Assembly: GCF_000472905.1 (NCBI RefSeq)
Contig: NZ_AXAR01000002.1
Coordinates: 124,001-188,000 of the forward strand
Length of the DNA stretch: 64,000 bases
Reading direction: 5' to 3'
Source of the DNA: Alicyclobacillus pomorum DSM 14955
Lineage (GTDB): Bacteria > Bacillota > Bacilli > Alicyclobacillales > Alicyclobacillaceae
A program made the position numbers and the translations under genes. The notes beneath the pieces are model-generated. The model had not been told where the DNA came from and ran no database searches. It was given only the letters and a program-made list of their open reading frames with translations. The first letter of the stretch is position 1; the number at the start of each line of letters is the position of its first letter. Positions 1-8,502 of the stretch are shown in pieces.

Positions 1-208
1 GGATTCGGCGCGCTTCAATCGAGTTGGTCACGCACACGACCTTCTCGGGAAGGACAATCAAGTCCGCCACACCGAATTCGGAGGTCAACACGATGTGGTT
101 GTCCCGGCCGCCCGTGACCCAGGCGAAGTTCGCGCGGGTCTTCAGGACCATCGCGTCAAACCCCGCCTGAACCATGTAGTTGCGGATGTTTTGAATCGCC
201 TGGTTCAC
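1..208 (-). CDS. M24-family aminopeptidase (Xaa-Pro dipeptidase type), N-terminal fragment
   Basis: Only the first 69 codons lie in the window; the gene runs off the left edge. The GTG start at 208 follows an AGGAGG site that overlaps the galE stop codon, so it is probably translated from the gal mRNA. The visible part (AGFDAMVLKTRANFAWVTGG, then GVADLIVLPEKVVCVTNSIE) matches the creatinase-like N-terminal domain that precedes the metal-binding pita-bread fold in M24 peptidases. The catalytic domain is outside the window, so peptidase activity is inferred from the N-terminal domain only. Why a peptidase follows a galactose operon is unclear. Confidence 0.72.
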   Translation of the reverse strand, partial: MNQAIQNIRNYMVQAGFDAMVLKTRANFAWVTGGRDNHIVLTSEFGVADLIVLPEKVVCVTNSIEARRI

Positions 209-221
209 CGCTTTCACCTCC

Positions 222-1208
222 TTAGTCCTCGTAGCCGTTCGGATGGCTTTGGTGCCACGCCCACGCGGACGCGACAATGGTGGACAGGTCATCGTATTGG
301 GGCTTCCATCCCAGCACTTGTTTCGCTTTGTCCGAGGAGGCCACGAGGACGGCCGGATCGCCAGGGCGACGCGGCGAGTGAACCGCGAGAATATCGCGGC
401 CTGTGACTTCTCGGGCGACATCAATCACCTGTTGCACGGAAAATCCGGTGCCGCTGCCGAGATTGAACGCTTCCACCCCCCCGCCCGTCCGCAGGCGATT
501 CACAGACAGGCGGTGTGCGCTTGCGAGGTCCATCACGTGGACGTAGTCGCGGATGCACGTGCCATCCGGCGTCGGGTAGTCGTTGCCGAAGATGGAGACG
601 TGCGGGCGCTGACCGAGCGCCGCCTGCAGTACAATCGGAATCAGGTGTGTCTCGGGGTTGTGGTCTTCGCCAATCGGCAACGTCGGGTGCGCCCCTGCCG
701 CATTGAAGTAGCGCAGGCTGATGGACTTCAGGCCGTACGCCTGGTGACACCAGCGGAACATGCGCTCAATCGCCAGTTTTGTTTCGCCGTACGGATTCGT
801 AGGAACGGTGGGATCTTCTTCGTGGATTGGGGTTCGAACCGGCTCTCCGTATACAGCCGCCGTCGAGGAGAACACGATGTTCAGGACGCCGTTGTCGACC
901 ATCGCGGACAGCAACTTGGCCGTCGCTGCGACGTTGTTTTCGTAGTACTGCAGCGGCTTCTCTACGCTCTCCCCAACGAGCGAGTTCGCTGCGAAATGGA
1001 CCACAGTGTCCACCTTGTGATCCCGCAAAATCCGCCCGACCTGTTCGGTATCGCGGATGTCCACCTCGTACAATGGGACATCCCGCACCGCAGCGCGGTG
1101 GCCTTGGCGCAAGTTGTCTATGACGACGACGTCTTCACCATGCGCCACCAACTCGGCCACGGTGTGACTTCCAATGTAACCTGCTCCACCCGTCACTAAT
1201 ACGGACAT
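222..1208 (-). CDS. galE: UDP-glucose 4-epimerase
   Basis: Interconverts UDP-galactose and UDP-glucose, closing the Leloir pathway with galT and galK upstream. The 328-residue protein starts with the NAD-binding Rossmann motif VTGGAGYIGSH and has the catalytic YxxxK pair in VYGEPV...NPYGETKLAIERM, as expected of extended short-chain dehydrogenase epimerases of about 330 residues. The ATG at 1208 was chosen because AGGAGAAGG lies just upstream and the protein then begins MSVLVTGG. It lies 14 bases after galK and is third in the galTKE operon. Confidence 0.95.
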   Translation of the reverse strand: MSVLVTGGAGYIGSHTVAELVAHGEDVVVIDNLRQGHRAAVRDVPLYEVDIRDTEQVGRILRDHKVDTVVHFAANSLVGESVEKPLQYYENNVAATAKLLSAMVDNGVLNIVFSSTAAVYGEPVRTPIHEEDPTVPTNPYGETKLAIERMFRWCHQAYGLKSISLRYFNAAGAHPTLPIGEDHNPETHLIPIVLQAALGQRPHVSIFGNDYPTPDGTCIRDYVHVMDLASAHRLSVNRLRTGGGVEAFNLGSGTGFSVQQVIDVAREVTGRDILAVHSPRRPGDPAVLVASSDKAKQVLGWKPQYDDLSTIVASAWAWHQSHPNGYED

Positions 1209-1222
1209 ATTGACACCTTCTC

Positions 1223-2425
1223 CTAGAGTATTGATTTCGCCAGTTGAGCCAACTCGTCGCTCGTCACTTCGCGGACGCCGTCTCCGATGTCGGAGACGTA
1301 AAAGGACGGTGCCCATCCGGTTTGCTCTATGTACCGTTCTGCCACGACTTGCTCAAACACTGGTAACTGAGGCGCTTCCACAAAGCTCACAGTGCAGCCG
1401 CCGAATCCAGCGCCAGTCATTCTGGATCCGATACAGCCCTCGACAGTCCAAGCCGCCTCGACCAACGCGTCCAACTCCGGGCCGGTGACCTCGTAGTCAT
1501 CCCGAAGCGACCGGTGGGACTCGTTCATCAGCTCGCCAAACGCGCGCAAATTCCCCTGTTCCAGGAGGGTGGCGGCGCGCTGGGTCCGCGCGTTTTCAAA
1601 CACCACGTGGTGAGCCCGTTTCCTTAGTCTTTCATCGTCAATCACGGCGGACAGCCGCTCCCAATCCTCCACCGAGACGTCCGCCAGACACGTCAGGCTC
1701 GGGTTCGCCCGCTGCATCTGCGCCAGCGCGGCTTCGCATTCCTGGCGGCGTTCATTGTACTTGGAATCGGACAGGACGCGACGTTTGTTGGTGTTGGTGA
1801 TGACCAGTTTGTACCCAGGCGCTTGAACGGGCACCAGTCGGTAGTGGAGCGTGGCACACTGCAACAACAGCGCATGATCCGCCCTGCCCATGCCCACCGA
1901 GAACTGGTCCATGATGCCGCAGTTCACGCCGACGAATTGGTTCTCCGCTTCTTGCGACAGCAACGTCAATCGCTCGACGCTCAGCCCGGCACCGCTCAGT
2001 TCATTGATGGCGAACGCCGTCACCACTTCAATGGAAGCGGAGCTGGACAGCCCTGCGCCGTTGGGCAGGTTGCCGTGGTACAGGATGTCAGCACCAGGGA
2101 TGGATACGCCCGCTTTCTCCATCGCCCAGACCACGCCTTTCGGGTAATTGGCATAGTCGTCCTCCAGTTTATAGTTGAGATCACCCTTTTGCACAGTCAC
2201 AACCTGCGGGAATGCGGTGGAGGCAAAGCGGTACACGCCGTCTTCGCGCAGGCGCACGAAAGCCCACGTCCCCACGGTAAGGGCCGCAGGCAGCACGTAG
2301 CCCCCGTTGTAATCGGTGTGCTCTCCAATTAAATTCACACGCCCAGGCGCGAAGAACACGCGCACCTGCGAGACGTCCCCGGGCGAGAATGCCAAAAACC
2401 GTTGCCATATGTTTGCATCAGTCAC
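1223..2425 (-). CDS. galK: Galactokinase
   Basis: Phosphorylates galactose at C1 with ATP, the first Leloir step. The 400-residue GHMP kinase shows the galactokinase signature GRVNLIGEHTDYNGGYVLP near residue 30, the ATP loop PNGAGLSSSASIEV and the C-terminal motif GSRMTGAGFGGCTVS. The start is taken as GTG at 2425, which overlaps the galT stop by 8 bases and has GGGAG upstream; this gives the usual family length. The overlap suggests translational coupling to galT. Confidence 0.95.
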   Translation of the reverse strand: MTDANIWQRFLAFSPGDVSQVRVFFAPGRVNLIGEHTDYNGGYVLPAALTVGTWAFVRLREDGVYRFASTAFPQVVTVQKGDLNYKLEDDYANYPKGVVWAMEKAGVSIPGADILYHGNLPNGAGLSSSASIEVVTAFAINELSGAGLSVERLTLLSQEAENQFVGVNCGIMDQFSVGMGRADHALLLQCATLHYRLVPVQAPGYKLVITNTNKRRVLSDSKYNERRQECEAALAQMQRANPSLTCLADVSVEDWERLSAVIDDERLRKRAHHVVFENARTQRAATLLEQGNLRAFGELMNESHRSLRDDYEVTGPELDALVEAAWTVEGCIGSRMTGAGFGGCTVSFVEAPQLPVFEQVVAERYIEQTGWAPSFYVSDIGDGVREVTSDELAQLAKSIL

Positions 2426-3398
2426 CGTGCACCGCTCCCTTCGCACGCGCAATGGCCGCCCGCAACGCTTTCGCTGTGTCTTCGACCGCCGTCGGGTTGC
2501 ACGGCGCCCAGGCACCGGTCTCCGCGGAGGCCAGGAATTTGATTTTGTCCTTGGCGCGAAGCGGCGGGTAGAATTCGATGTGGAAATGGAAGTAGGTGCT
2601 CGTGTCCGGGCCGTTGACAGGGTCCTGGTGCAGCACCATCATATACGGGAATTCACGGTCAAACAGCGCGTCCATCCCCGCAGTCACTTGTTTGAGGATG
2701 TTGGCCAAATCATCCTTTTCGGCGTCGCTGAACGCTGCCAGACTACCCTTGTGCGATTTGCTGGAGATGAACGCCCCGTACGGGTAATCGGTGAAAAACG
2801 GAATATAACTCACGAAGTGCTCCGTCTCCAGAAGCACGCGTTCCTGAGACGTTTCCTCTTCGCGGTTGATGTCGCAAATCAAGCAGCGGCCGGTTTCTTT
2901 GTGATGCTCTCGGCAGGAATCCAACTCGGTGCGAATCTTGAGCGGGATGTACGGGAACGCGTAAATCTGGCCGTGTGGGTGCGGCATCGTGACGCCCACC
3001 TCCGGCCCGCGGTTTTCGAAAATCAATACGTACTTGTGCTCTGGATTCTTCGCCAACTCCACAAGCCGCTCTGTCCACAGATCGACGACTTTGCGAATGT
3101 GGGACACTGGCAACTGCGGGAGCGTTGCGTGGTGTTCCGGTGAATAGAGAATCACTTCGCACTTCCCGTACGCAGGGGCCACTTTGTACAGCTCCGTCGC
3201 AACCGGATCCGGTGTCGGCGGGTTCTGTGACAGCGCCGGGAAGTCGTTGTCGTACTTGTATACATCGTAATGATCCGGCACTTTGCCGGAACCTGGGCAA
3301 AACGGACAATCGTCTTTGGGCATGTTGGGGCGCTTCTGGCGATGGGAGGCGACCATCGTCCAGTCCCGCAGCAGAGGATTGTACCGCAGTTCTGACAT
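2418..3398 (-). CDS. galT: Galactose-1-phosphate uridylyltransferase
   Basis: Exchanges UMP between UDP-glucose and galactose-1-phosphate. The 326-residue protein is of the class I histidine-triad type, with the CPFCPGSGK zinc region near the start and the nucleophilic histidine in TMPHPHGQIYAFP. The ATG at 3398 follows GAGGGGTG. It is the first gene of the galTKE operon and sits about 85 bases behind a good sigma-A promoter at 3490-3518. Many Bacilli carry the unrelated class II GalT, so the class I enzyme is worth noting. Confidence 0.94.
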   Translation of the reverse strand: MSELRYNPLLRDWTMVASHRQKRPNMPKDDCPFCPGSGKVPDHYDVYKYDNDFPALSQNPPTPDPVATELYKVAPAYGKCEVILYSPEHHATLPQLPVSHIRKVVDLWTERLVELAKNPEHKYVLIFENRGPEVGVTMPHPHGQIYAFPYIPLKIRTELDSCREHHKETGRCLICDINREEETSQERVLLETEHFVSYIPFFTDYPYGAFISSKSHKGSLAAFSDAEKDDLANILKQVTAGMDALFDREFPYMMVLHQDPVNGPDTSTYFHFHIEFYPPLRAKDKIKFLASAETGAWAPCNPTAVEDTAKALRAAIARAKGAVHGD

Positions 3399-3489
3399 AG
3401 GATATCACCCCTCTTCGAATGGGCCCTGACGTACGACCACACGTCGTCGAGCCACATCACCATACATACAAATCTTTTGTTTTGAAACA

Positions 3490-3518
3490 ATTTTATTGGT
3501 ATAAAAATCGATTTGCAA
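3490..3518 (-). promoter_or_regulatory. Predicted sigma-A promoter of galTKE
   Basis: On the minus strand a TTGCAA -35 (3513-3518) is separated by 17 bases from a TAAAAT -10 (3490-3495). The predicted start is near 3483, giving an 85-base leader before galT. The -35 lies inside one copy of the 13-base repeat CGATTTGCAAAAT (3509-3521), so a factor binding that repeat would compete with RNA polymerase. This is a prediction from sequence only. Confidence 0.5.
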
Positions 3519-3521
3519 AAT
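3509..3521 (-). repeat. 13-base intergenic repeat, copy 1
   Basis: CGATTTGCAAAAT on the plus strand. One of five exact copies found by eye in this window, all between genes (others at 5556, 48087, 62961, 62999). Read on the minus strand as ATTTTGCAAATCG, its TTGCAA is the -35 box of the predicted gal promoter. Function unknown. Confidence 0.6.
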
Positions 3522-3801
3522 TCACTAGAGTTGTGCAGCACGACGAGGTGTTGCTCGCGCGCAAATCGCTGAGGATACCACGCACCCAGCGTACCGCCCA
3601 GTCTGGTTCAGACGATACGCCAACCAAGCTCCCTATTGGTGGAGAAGTTTTGTCGATTCTTGTGAAAACCTGTCCCAGCATGAACCGCAGAATGGTACAA
3701 TATACGACACGTAGCTATCTTCGCTGCATGCATCGAAGTCGCTTTCGTTTCTCGTAAACGGCGTAGACGTACGGACTCCAATTCTCTGTGAGGTGAACCT
3801 C

Positions 3802-4107
3802 ATGTCCGAAGACCGCCTGCAACGCATTGAAGACCTGCTCGTCCAATTGATTGGGAACGTCGCAGGTCTACGCAATGAATTCGACGCGTTTCGCGCGGAA
3901 GTCAACCAAAGGTTTGACACAGTTGTGGACCGCGTGTCCGCCCTCGAGGAAAAGCAAACCGCGATTGAGGAAGGACAGCTTGAAATCATCAAAACGCTTC
4001 AAGGCATGGACGACAAGTTCATCGTTGTCGGGCATCGGCTGGATTTTCACAATGCCCGCATTGCCAAAGTGGAGGAAGAGACGCACCTGTTGAAAGCTCA
4101 GCCCTAA
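3802..4107 (+). CDS. Small coiled-coil protein of unknown function
   Basis: Codes for about 101 residues with no recognised enzymatic motif. The sequence is dominated by heptad-like repeats such as IEDLLVQLIGNVAGLRNEF and VSALEEKQTAIEEGQLEII, so a long coiled coil is likely. No signal peptide or membrane segment is visible. The ATG at 3802 was chosen because GAGGTG lies 6 bases upstream. It is one of few plus-strand genes here and is convergent with spoIID, without an evident terminator between them. Function is not known. Confidence 0.7.
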   Translation: MSEDRLQRIEDLLVQLIGNVAGLRNEFDAFRAEVNQRFDTVVDRVSALEEKQTAIEEGQLEIIKTLQGMDDKFIVVGHRLDFHNARIAKVEEETHLLKAQP

Positions 4108-4150
4108 TTGCTGACACACTCCATCAAATCCTAGGCTGCACCTCGCTCAG

Positions 4151-5269
4151 CTACTCTTCCGTGGTCGCTGGCTGCGTGAACCGCTCGTCGCCCTCCACTT
4201 GCGTTCCCGGATAAAAGTACTGGACAATCTCCGCCCACGCCTTGCCTTGCTGGGCAAGCGCTTTGGCCTCGTTCAAACTCATACCAATCCCGGAACCCAC
4301 ACCTTTGCACTGAACCAATAACTCATTGCCGCTGACCGTCCACGTGAAATTTGAGGATGGAAGCCCAAGTACACTGGCAAAGTCGTCTCCCGTCCACGAC
4401 TTATCATGATAAGCGACTGCTTTCACATACCCTTGTGCATCTCTCATCGCGATGCGGAATTGATTCAGTTGGACGTTGTTACTTTGTATCTGCAAGGCCT
4501 GCTGCAACGTAGGGGCAGAAATGTGGATGGGCGACTTCGCGAGCTGGTGTGCGTCATCTGGGCATGCCACACTCTTGAGGTACGGCAGCGGCTTGCCGAA
4601 TACCTTGCTGCCATCGCGGGTCTGACCGGTGGACTCCCCAAACGTGAAAGCCAGAATGGGCTGTTTGTTATACGTCAGAATGAGGCCGTCTGTGGCGAGC
4701 ACGGCGTGCTGCAGACGGACCGTGTTCACGCTCAGGTCTTTCCCAAACCGCTGTTCCTGCACGGCCATAGACCACCACGGCAAGTCGAGACTCGCGTTGT
4801 CTGTGACGTCCGCGCCGTGCTGATTGGCAAATGTAGGATGAGAACCCACGTTGGCGGACATGGCGTGAACCACGTATGTGCGCGCGGCAACCGCAGCCGC
4901 CTCCAAAGCTTGCATCGGCGAGTGGGGATTCATCTCTGCAGCGAGTACGCCCACAAGATAATCGTTCAAAGCCACGTTGTTCACGTGTCCCGTTTGAACA
5001 TCGTAGACTTTCACCTGAACCCCCGCGTCATCCGACTGAATCCAGGCACGTGCGGGATCTGTATCGCGTCGGTGAACCATGTTGGCCATCGCCGTTGGTA
5101 CAATCACAAGCACGAAAAAGCACGCGCAAAGTACCACGAGGACTTTTCCACGCCAATCCACACGAAGCCACAGTTGGTGTATTCGAGGGAATCGGTGGAT
5201 GGGAAACCCAATGACCGACCGCGTGGCTCTGGATGTATGTCTAGATCTGACGGGACGGAATTGCGCCAA
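4151..5269 (-). CDS. spoIID: Stage II sporulation protein D (septal peptidoglycan lytic enzyme)
   Basis: SpoIID is a membrane-anchored lytic transglycosylase that, with SpoIIM and SpoIIP, thins the septal wall and drives engulfment of the forespore. The 372-residue protein has a membrane anchor at about residues 42-63 (VLVVLCACFFVLVIVPTAMA) and the family core around LNDYLVGVLAAEMNPHSPMQ, AAVAARTYVV and the C-terminal GSGIGMSLNEA. TTG at 5269 is chosen because AGGA lies 7 bases upstream; the N-terminal cytoplasmic part is longer than usual, so the start is not certain. It follows murA, as in Bacillus subtilis, with its own sigma-E-like promoter. Confidence 0.9.
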   Translation of the reverse strand: MAQFRPVRSRHTSRATRSVIGFPIHRFPRIHQLWLRVDWRGKVLVVLCACFFVLVIVPTAMANMVHRRDTDPARAWIQSDDAGVQVKVYDVQTGHVNNVALNDYLVGVLAAEMNPHSPMQALEAAAVAARTYVVHAMSANVGSHPTFANQHGADVTDNASLDLPWWSMAVQEQRFGKDLSVNTVRLQHAVLATDGLILTYNKQPILAFTFGESTGQTRDGSKVFGKPLPYLKSVACPDDAHQLAKSPIHISAPTLQQALQIQSNNVQLNQFRIAMRDAQGYVKAVAYHDKSWTGDDFASVLGLPSSNFTWTVSGNELLVQCKGVGSGIGMSLNEAKALAQQGKAWAEIVQYFYPGTQVEGDERFTQPATTEE

Positions 5270-5305
5270 TGTACATTCCTCGCTTTCAGAGGCTCGTCTC
5301 CTAGA

Positions 5306-5334
5306 GAGGTATGTTCCGGCGCACCAGATTATTC
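5306..5334 (-). promoter_or_regulatory. Possible sigma-E promoter of spoIID
   Basis: On the minus strand GAATAAT (5328-5334) resembles the sigma-E -35 KMATATT, and CATACCTC (5306-5313), 14 bases downstream, resembles the -10 CATACAHT. The predicted start lies about 30 bases before the spoIID TTG. Mother-cell sigma-E control of spoIID is established in Bacillus subtilis. Confidence 0.5.
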
Positions 5335-5496
5335 TTGGGCTGTCACGTTCTCTTTGCCTGCAGGTCTAAAAACGTGAATTGTCGTCCATGATGGTAATGT
5401 CATCAACCGATGGCCAGTAGACTCCAGTTTCCCCCTTGTTGTCACGATTAGGCAGTCGCTTTGCGGCTGTCCTTTTTTGCGCTCAAATCTGCGCAC

Positions 5497-5538
5497 AAAA
5501 AAAAAAAAAAAAACGTGCGGATGGTGAACATCCACACG
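5497..5538 (-). terminator. Rho-independent terminator of murA
   Basis: On the minus strand a 10-bp stem (CGTGTGGATG with CATCCGCACG, one wobble pair, 5-base loop) is followed by an uninterrupted run of 17 T residues (plus-strand A run 5497-5513). It lies about 90 bases beyond the murA stop codon. Confidence 0.9.
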
Positions 5539-5555
5539 TTTTCTCACAGGTGTAG

Positions 5556-5568
5556 CGATTTGCAAAAT
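5556..5568 (-). repeat. 13-base intergenic repeat, copy 2
   Basis: CGATTTGCAAAAT on the plus strand, between the murA stop codon and its terminator hairpin. No -10 element follows it in either direction, so a promoter role is unlikely at this copy. Confidence 0.6.
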
Positions 5569-5626
5569 GCCCGAGACACAGACAAATAGCGCATATAAGT
5601 CCATGTTTCCATTCGGCCGATTCGAC

Positions 5627-6895
5627 TCAGTCGTCAATTCGGCAGATCTTCGCACCCAGCGACTGGAACTTACCGACCAGGTTGTCGTAGCCGCGGTCGA
5701 TATGGTGTAGCCCACTGACCGTGGTCGTACCTTCCGCCATCAGACCTGCGATGACGAGTGCAGCACCAGCACGCAGGTCGGTCGCTGTCACTTCCGCGCC
5801 AGAGAGCTTTTCCACGCCTTCAATGACAGCTGTTCGGCCTTCAATGTGAATCTCAGCGCCCATCCTCTGCAGCTCAGCTACGTGCATGAAGCGGTTCTCA
5901 AACACCGTTTCCGTCATCATGCTGGTACCAATACAGGTGGTCAAGCCAGCCACCATCTGCGCTTGCATATCCGTGGGATATGCAGGATAGTAGTGCGTCT
6001 TTACGTCGAGCGCCTTCATGCGCCCATTTTCCACGGGCCAAACGCGAATGCCTCGCACGTCGTCTTCCAAATGTGCACCAGCCTCTTCGAGTTTCGCCAG
6101 AATCGAAGTCAGGTGATGCGACAGGGCGTTTTCCACGTACACGCCGTTCCCCATCAAAGCGCCGGCAATGAGGAACGTACCTGCCTCAATTCTGTCGGGA
6201 ATCACGGTATGGCTCGCGCCATGCAGTTCATCCACGCCGTCGATGCGAATGGTATCCGTCCCTGCACCGCGCACGCGGGCACCCATCGCGTTGAGGTAGT
6301 TCGCGAGGTCCACGTTTTCCGGTTCCTTCGCAGCGTTCTCAATGATGGTTTGCCCTTTCGCCAGCACAGCGGCCATCATGATGTTCTGCGTAGCGCCGAC
6401 ACTTGGGATATCGAGATAAATACGCGCACCTTTCAATCCGTCCTTCGGCGCGCGGAAATGCACGTACCCGTTCTCCATCTGTGTCTGCACACCCATCGCT
6501 TCGAAGCCTTTGATGTGCAGATCTACTGGGCGCGGTCCAATATTGCAACCGCCCGGCATCGCAATGATGGCTTCACCGAAGCGGGCTAATAAAGGTCCCG
6601 CTACGACAAATGAGGCCCGCATACTGCGTACCAGTTCATAAGGCGGTTCCACACTGTTCACCGACTTGGCACTGATATGCAGTGTGCTTCCTTCTCGTTG
6701 AACGTCTGCGCCCAAGGCGGAGATGGTGTTAATCATATGCTCAACGTCGAGAAGTGACGGAACTTCGTCAATCGTACTTGTTCCCGAAGAGGCGAGAAGA
6801 CTTGCTGCGAGGATGGGGAGTACAGCATTCTTCGCGCCACCAATGCGCACATGTCCTTCCAGACGGTGGCCCCCGTCAATCACTATCTTTGCCAT
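5627..6895 (-). CDS. murA: UDP-N-acetylglucosamine 1-carboxyvinyltransferase
   Basis: Transfers enolpyruvate from phosphoenolpyruvate to UDP-GlcNAc, the first committed step of peptidoglycan synthesis. The 422-residue protein shows K22-N23 in GGAKNAVLPILAAS and the fosfomycin-target cysteine C117 in MPGGCNIGPRPVD. The C-terminal HIDRGYDNLVGKF is also typical. The ATG at 6895 follows AGGAG by 8 bases. The order ywmB-murA-spoIID matches the murAA locus of Bacillus subtilis; no second murA is in the window. Confidence 0.96.
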   Translation of the reverse strand: MAKIVIDGGHRLEGHVRIGGAKNAVLPILAASLLASSGTSTIDEVPSLLDVEHMINTISALGADVQREGSTLHISAKSVNSVEPPYELVRSMRASFVVAGPLLARFGEAIIAMPGGCNIGPRPVDLHIKGFEAMGVQTQMENGYVHFRAPKDGLKGARIYLDIPSVGATQNIMMAAVLAKGQTIIENAAKEPENVDLANYLNAMGARVRGAGTDTIRIDGVDELHGASHTVIPDRIEAGTFLIAGALMGNGVYVENALSHHLTSILAKLEEAGAHLEDDVRGIRVWPVENGRMKALDVKTHYYPAYPTDMQAQMVAGLTTCIGTSMMTETVFENRFMHVAELQRMGAEIHIEGRTAVIEGVEKLSGAEVTATDLRAGAALVIAGLMAEGTTTVSGLHHIDRGYDNLVGKFQSLGAKICRIDD

Positions 6896-6946
6896 GACTT
6901 CAACTCCTGTGCCAGTCCGCCCCGTGTCGTCCGGCACAGTACCCCG

Positions 6947-7759
6947 TTAATACGTTTCCGTAATGATGGGGGTACCAACCAGGACGTTTGTCCGGTGGTG
7001 GTAGGCGTCGTAATGAACGGCCACTTGTAGGTTCATTTTCTGCCCATTGGTCTGTATGTATCCTGGGGCTTTCGATGAATAGCCGGATATACTGGTCACC
7101 AAATCGGATTTGACACCTTCAACGCGATGCGCTCCGACTGCGGAAAATGCGCGTGTCACGAGCCCATCCACTTGAACGCCCATCATTCTAGCATTGGTAA
7201 AACCCTCTATACAAGTGCTAATTTGTGGTGCGCATCCCGAATTTGTCACCGCTTTGCGAACCATAGCTACTTCGCTTGCAAGGCGCACGAAGCCCTTACC
7301 TGCGTGGTGCGCGTGCACCACCAGGACGGTGGTACTTTGTGTGCTTGAGTAGCGCATGGATGAAAGCGTAACAGAAATATCCGTGTTGTCGGACCAGCTT
7401 CCGTACACTTCCGCAAAGTTTTCGGACGCATCCGCATGTGTCATCCATTTCGCGCCTTGAATGTGCAGGTCCTGCTTGAGCTTGTCGGCCGCTTGGCGCA
7501 ATTCGCGTTCCGACATAAAGTTGTCATTCAGTTGACTCCAATTGTGAATCAAGTAGCCATCCACATTTGCGTTCGTGGCCGTAAAACTGGTCTCTAGATA
7601 ATTTACTTCGGTGAAAGGGGTACTGTTTTTGTCCGTCGGCTCGTCCAAAGTAGAGGAATTTCCTGTGAGAGGTGAGGACTTGTGGGTACCGGCCGGCGCA
7701 TACGCGCTCAACACCCCTGCCAGGACAACGCCGATTGCCAACCAACCGAGCTTCTTCAT
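6947..7759 (-). CDS. ywmB: YwmB-like secreted protein
   Basis: A 270-residue protein with an N-terminal signal segment (KKLGWLAIGVVLAGVLSAYA) and no enzymatic motif. Assignment to the YwmB (DUF1779) family rests mainly on its place directly upstream of murA-spoIID, on the size and on the signal peptide; the function of the family is unknown. The second of two nearby ATGs (7759) was chosen because AGGGG lies 9 bases before it but touches the first ATG (7768). About 50 bases separate it from murA, so the genes are probably co-transcribed. Confidence 0.75.
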   Translation of the reverse strand: MKKLGWLAIGVVLAGVLSAYAPAGTHKSSPLTGNSSTLDEPTDKNSTPFTEVNYLETSFTATNANVDGYLIHNWSQLNDNFMSERELRQAADKLKQDLHIQGAKWMTHADASENFAEVYGSWSDNTDISVTLSSMRYSSTQSTTVLVVHAHHAGKGFVRLASEVAMVRKAVTNSGCAPQISTCIEGFTNARMMGVQVDGLVTRAFSAVGAHRVEGVKSDLVTSISGYSSKAPGYIQTNGQKMNLQVAVHYDAYHHRTNVLVGTPIITETY

Positions 7760-7974
7760 GTATTTCATCCCCTGTCCGCGTGTCTTCTATACACGTCAGT
7801 TTGGACAAGGAGTCTACGATTTATTCTGATTCTCATTTACGAGATTTGCAGTGTCAGCAGATGATAGATCACAACATTTTACTAGATTCGTTCGTCGCTG
7901 TTTTGCACTTCGTTGAAATAGGCAGCGTCCCACAAATTCTCATCCGTTTTGCCCACACTGTAAACCCCAGCTCG

Positions 7975-8385
7975 TCAGCGCAAGTTCTGACAGGTCACGC
8001 GTATCAACTCGTCTGTTTGGGGGTTAAATTGAACGCGAACGAGGATTCCCCACTCCTTGGTTCCTTCCCGCATCCACAATCGAAAGGCTTCTTCCGCAAC
8101 CGTGCCCGATACGACAGTCCTGCCAAGGTGCAAGTAGTCCACCACAGCCGCTTTGGGATGGCAGCGCTTCGCTTGTGCCACCGCAATCTTTCCCCACTTG
8201 GCATAGGCCGGTATGGGCTTTCCATACTCTCGCTCTACCGTCCGGGGAACGGGGGTGGTTTGCGCGGTGGCACCGGACTGTGCCGCTTGTGCAGTCTGCA
8301 TGGGAAAGACTGCTGCAGCGCCACCCATCATGGCAATCGTGGTGATGAGTACCTGAAAACAGCGGTGTGCTCGCTGGGAGAACAA
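7975..8385 (-). CDS. Secreted DUF3889 protein
   Basis: The 136-residue product has a signal peptide ending near MQTAQAA, then a Thr/Pro linker and a domain with PAYAKWGKIAVAQAKRCHP and VVDYLHLGRT, features of the DUF3889 proteins of Bacilli whose role is unknown. TTG at 8385 was chosen because GAGGAGG lies 8 bases upstream and the signal peptide then begins at residue 1; an upstream ATG at 8481 lacks such a site. It stands alone between ywmB and the AbrB-type gene. Confidence 0.75.
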   Translation of the reverse strand: MFSQRAHRCFQVLITTIAMMGGAAAVFPMQTAQAAQSGATAQTTPVPRTVEREYGKPIPAYAKWGKIAVAQAKRCHPKAAVVDYLHLGRTVVSGTVAEEAFRLWMREGTKEWGILVRVQFNPQTDELIRVTCQNLR

Positions 8386-8502
8386 AGTAAGTGCCTCCTC
8401 GAGAACGAATTTCTTACTATCGTTCGCCGGAGACACGAGATTATACCCATGCGCGCTCGGTGAATTCCATCCGCGGTTCACCGATTGGATTGCTCGGCCG
8501 CA

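Larger units (their letters stand above)
3399..3801. other. Intergenic region between galT and a divergent small gene
   Basis: These 403 bases hold the galT leader and promoter on the minus strand and the presumed promoter of the small plus-strand gene at 3802. On the plus strand TGGTACAAT (3693-3701) looks like an extended -10 element about 100 bases before that gene. The segment near 3470-3530 is AT-rich. No other gene, tRNA or clear terminator was seen. Confidence 0.5.
5270..5626. other. Intergenic region between murA and spoIID
   Basis: These 357 bases contain the murA terminator (5497-5538), one copy of the 13-base repeat (5556-5568) and the spoIID promoter. A second possible hairpin on the plus strand, near 5452-5478 (GGCAGTCG / CGGCTGTC with wobble pairs, then TTTTTT), would end plus-strand transcription, but no plus-strand gene is seen to need it. 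Confidence 0.5.

Noticed and set aside
243-1199. Long plus-strand open frame of about 318 codons opposite galE
   Set aside because: It is a shadow of galE in another frame, with no ribosome site and no recognisable motif. Similar long plus-strand frames lie opposite nuoL, atpD, atpA and pyrG and were rejected for the same reason.
5452-5478. Possible plus-strand terminator (GGCAGTCG / CGGCTGTC then T run)
   Set aside because: Two wobble pairs and no plus-strand transcript or gene to end; probably accidental.
7829-7860. Fur-box-like sequence upstream of ywmB
   Set aside because: About 11 of 14 positions match on one orientation only, and the neighbouring genes have no iron role.
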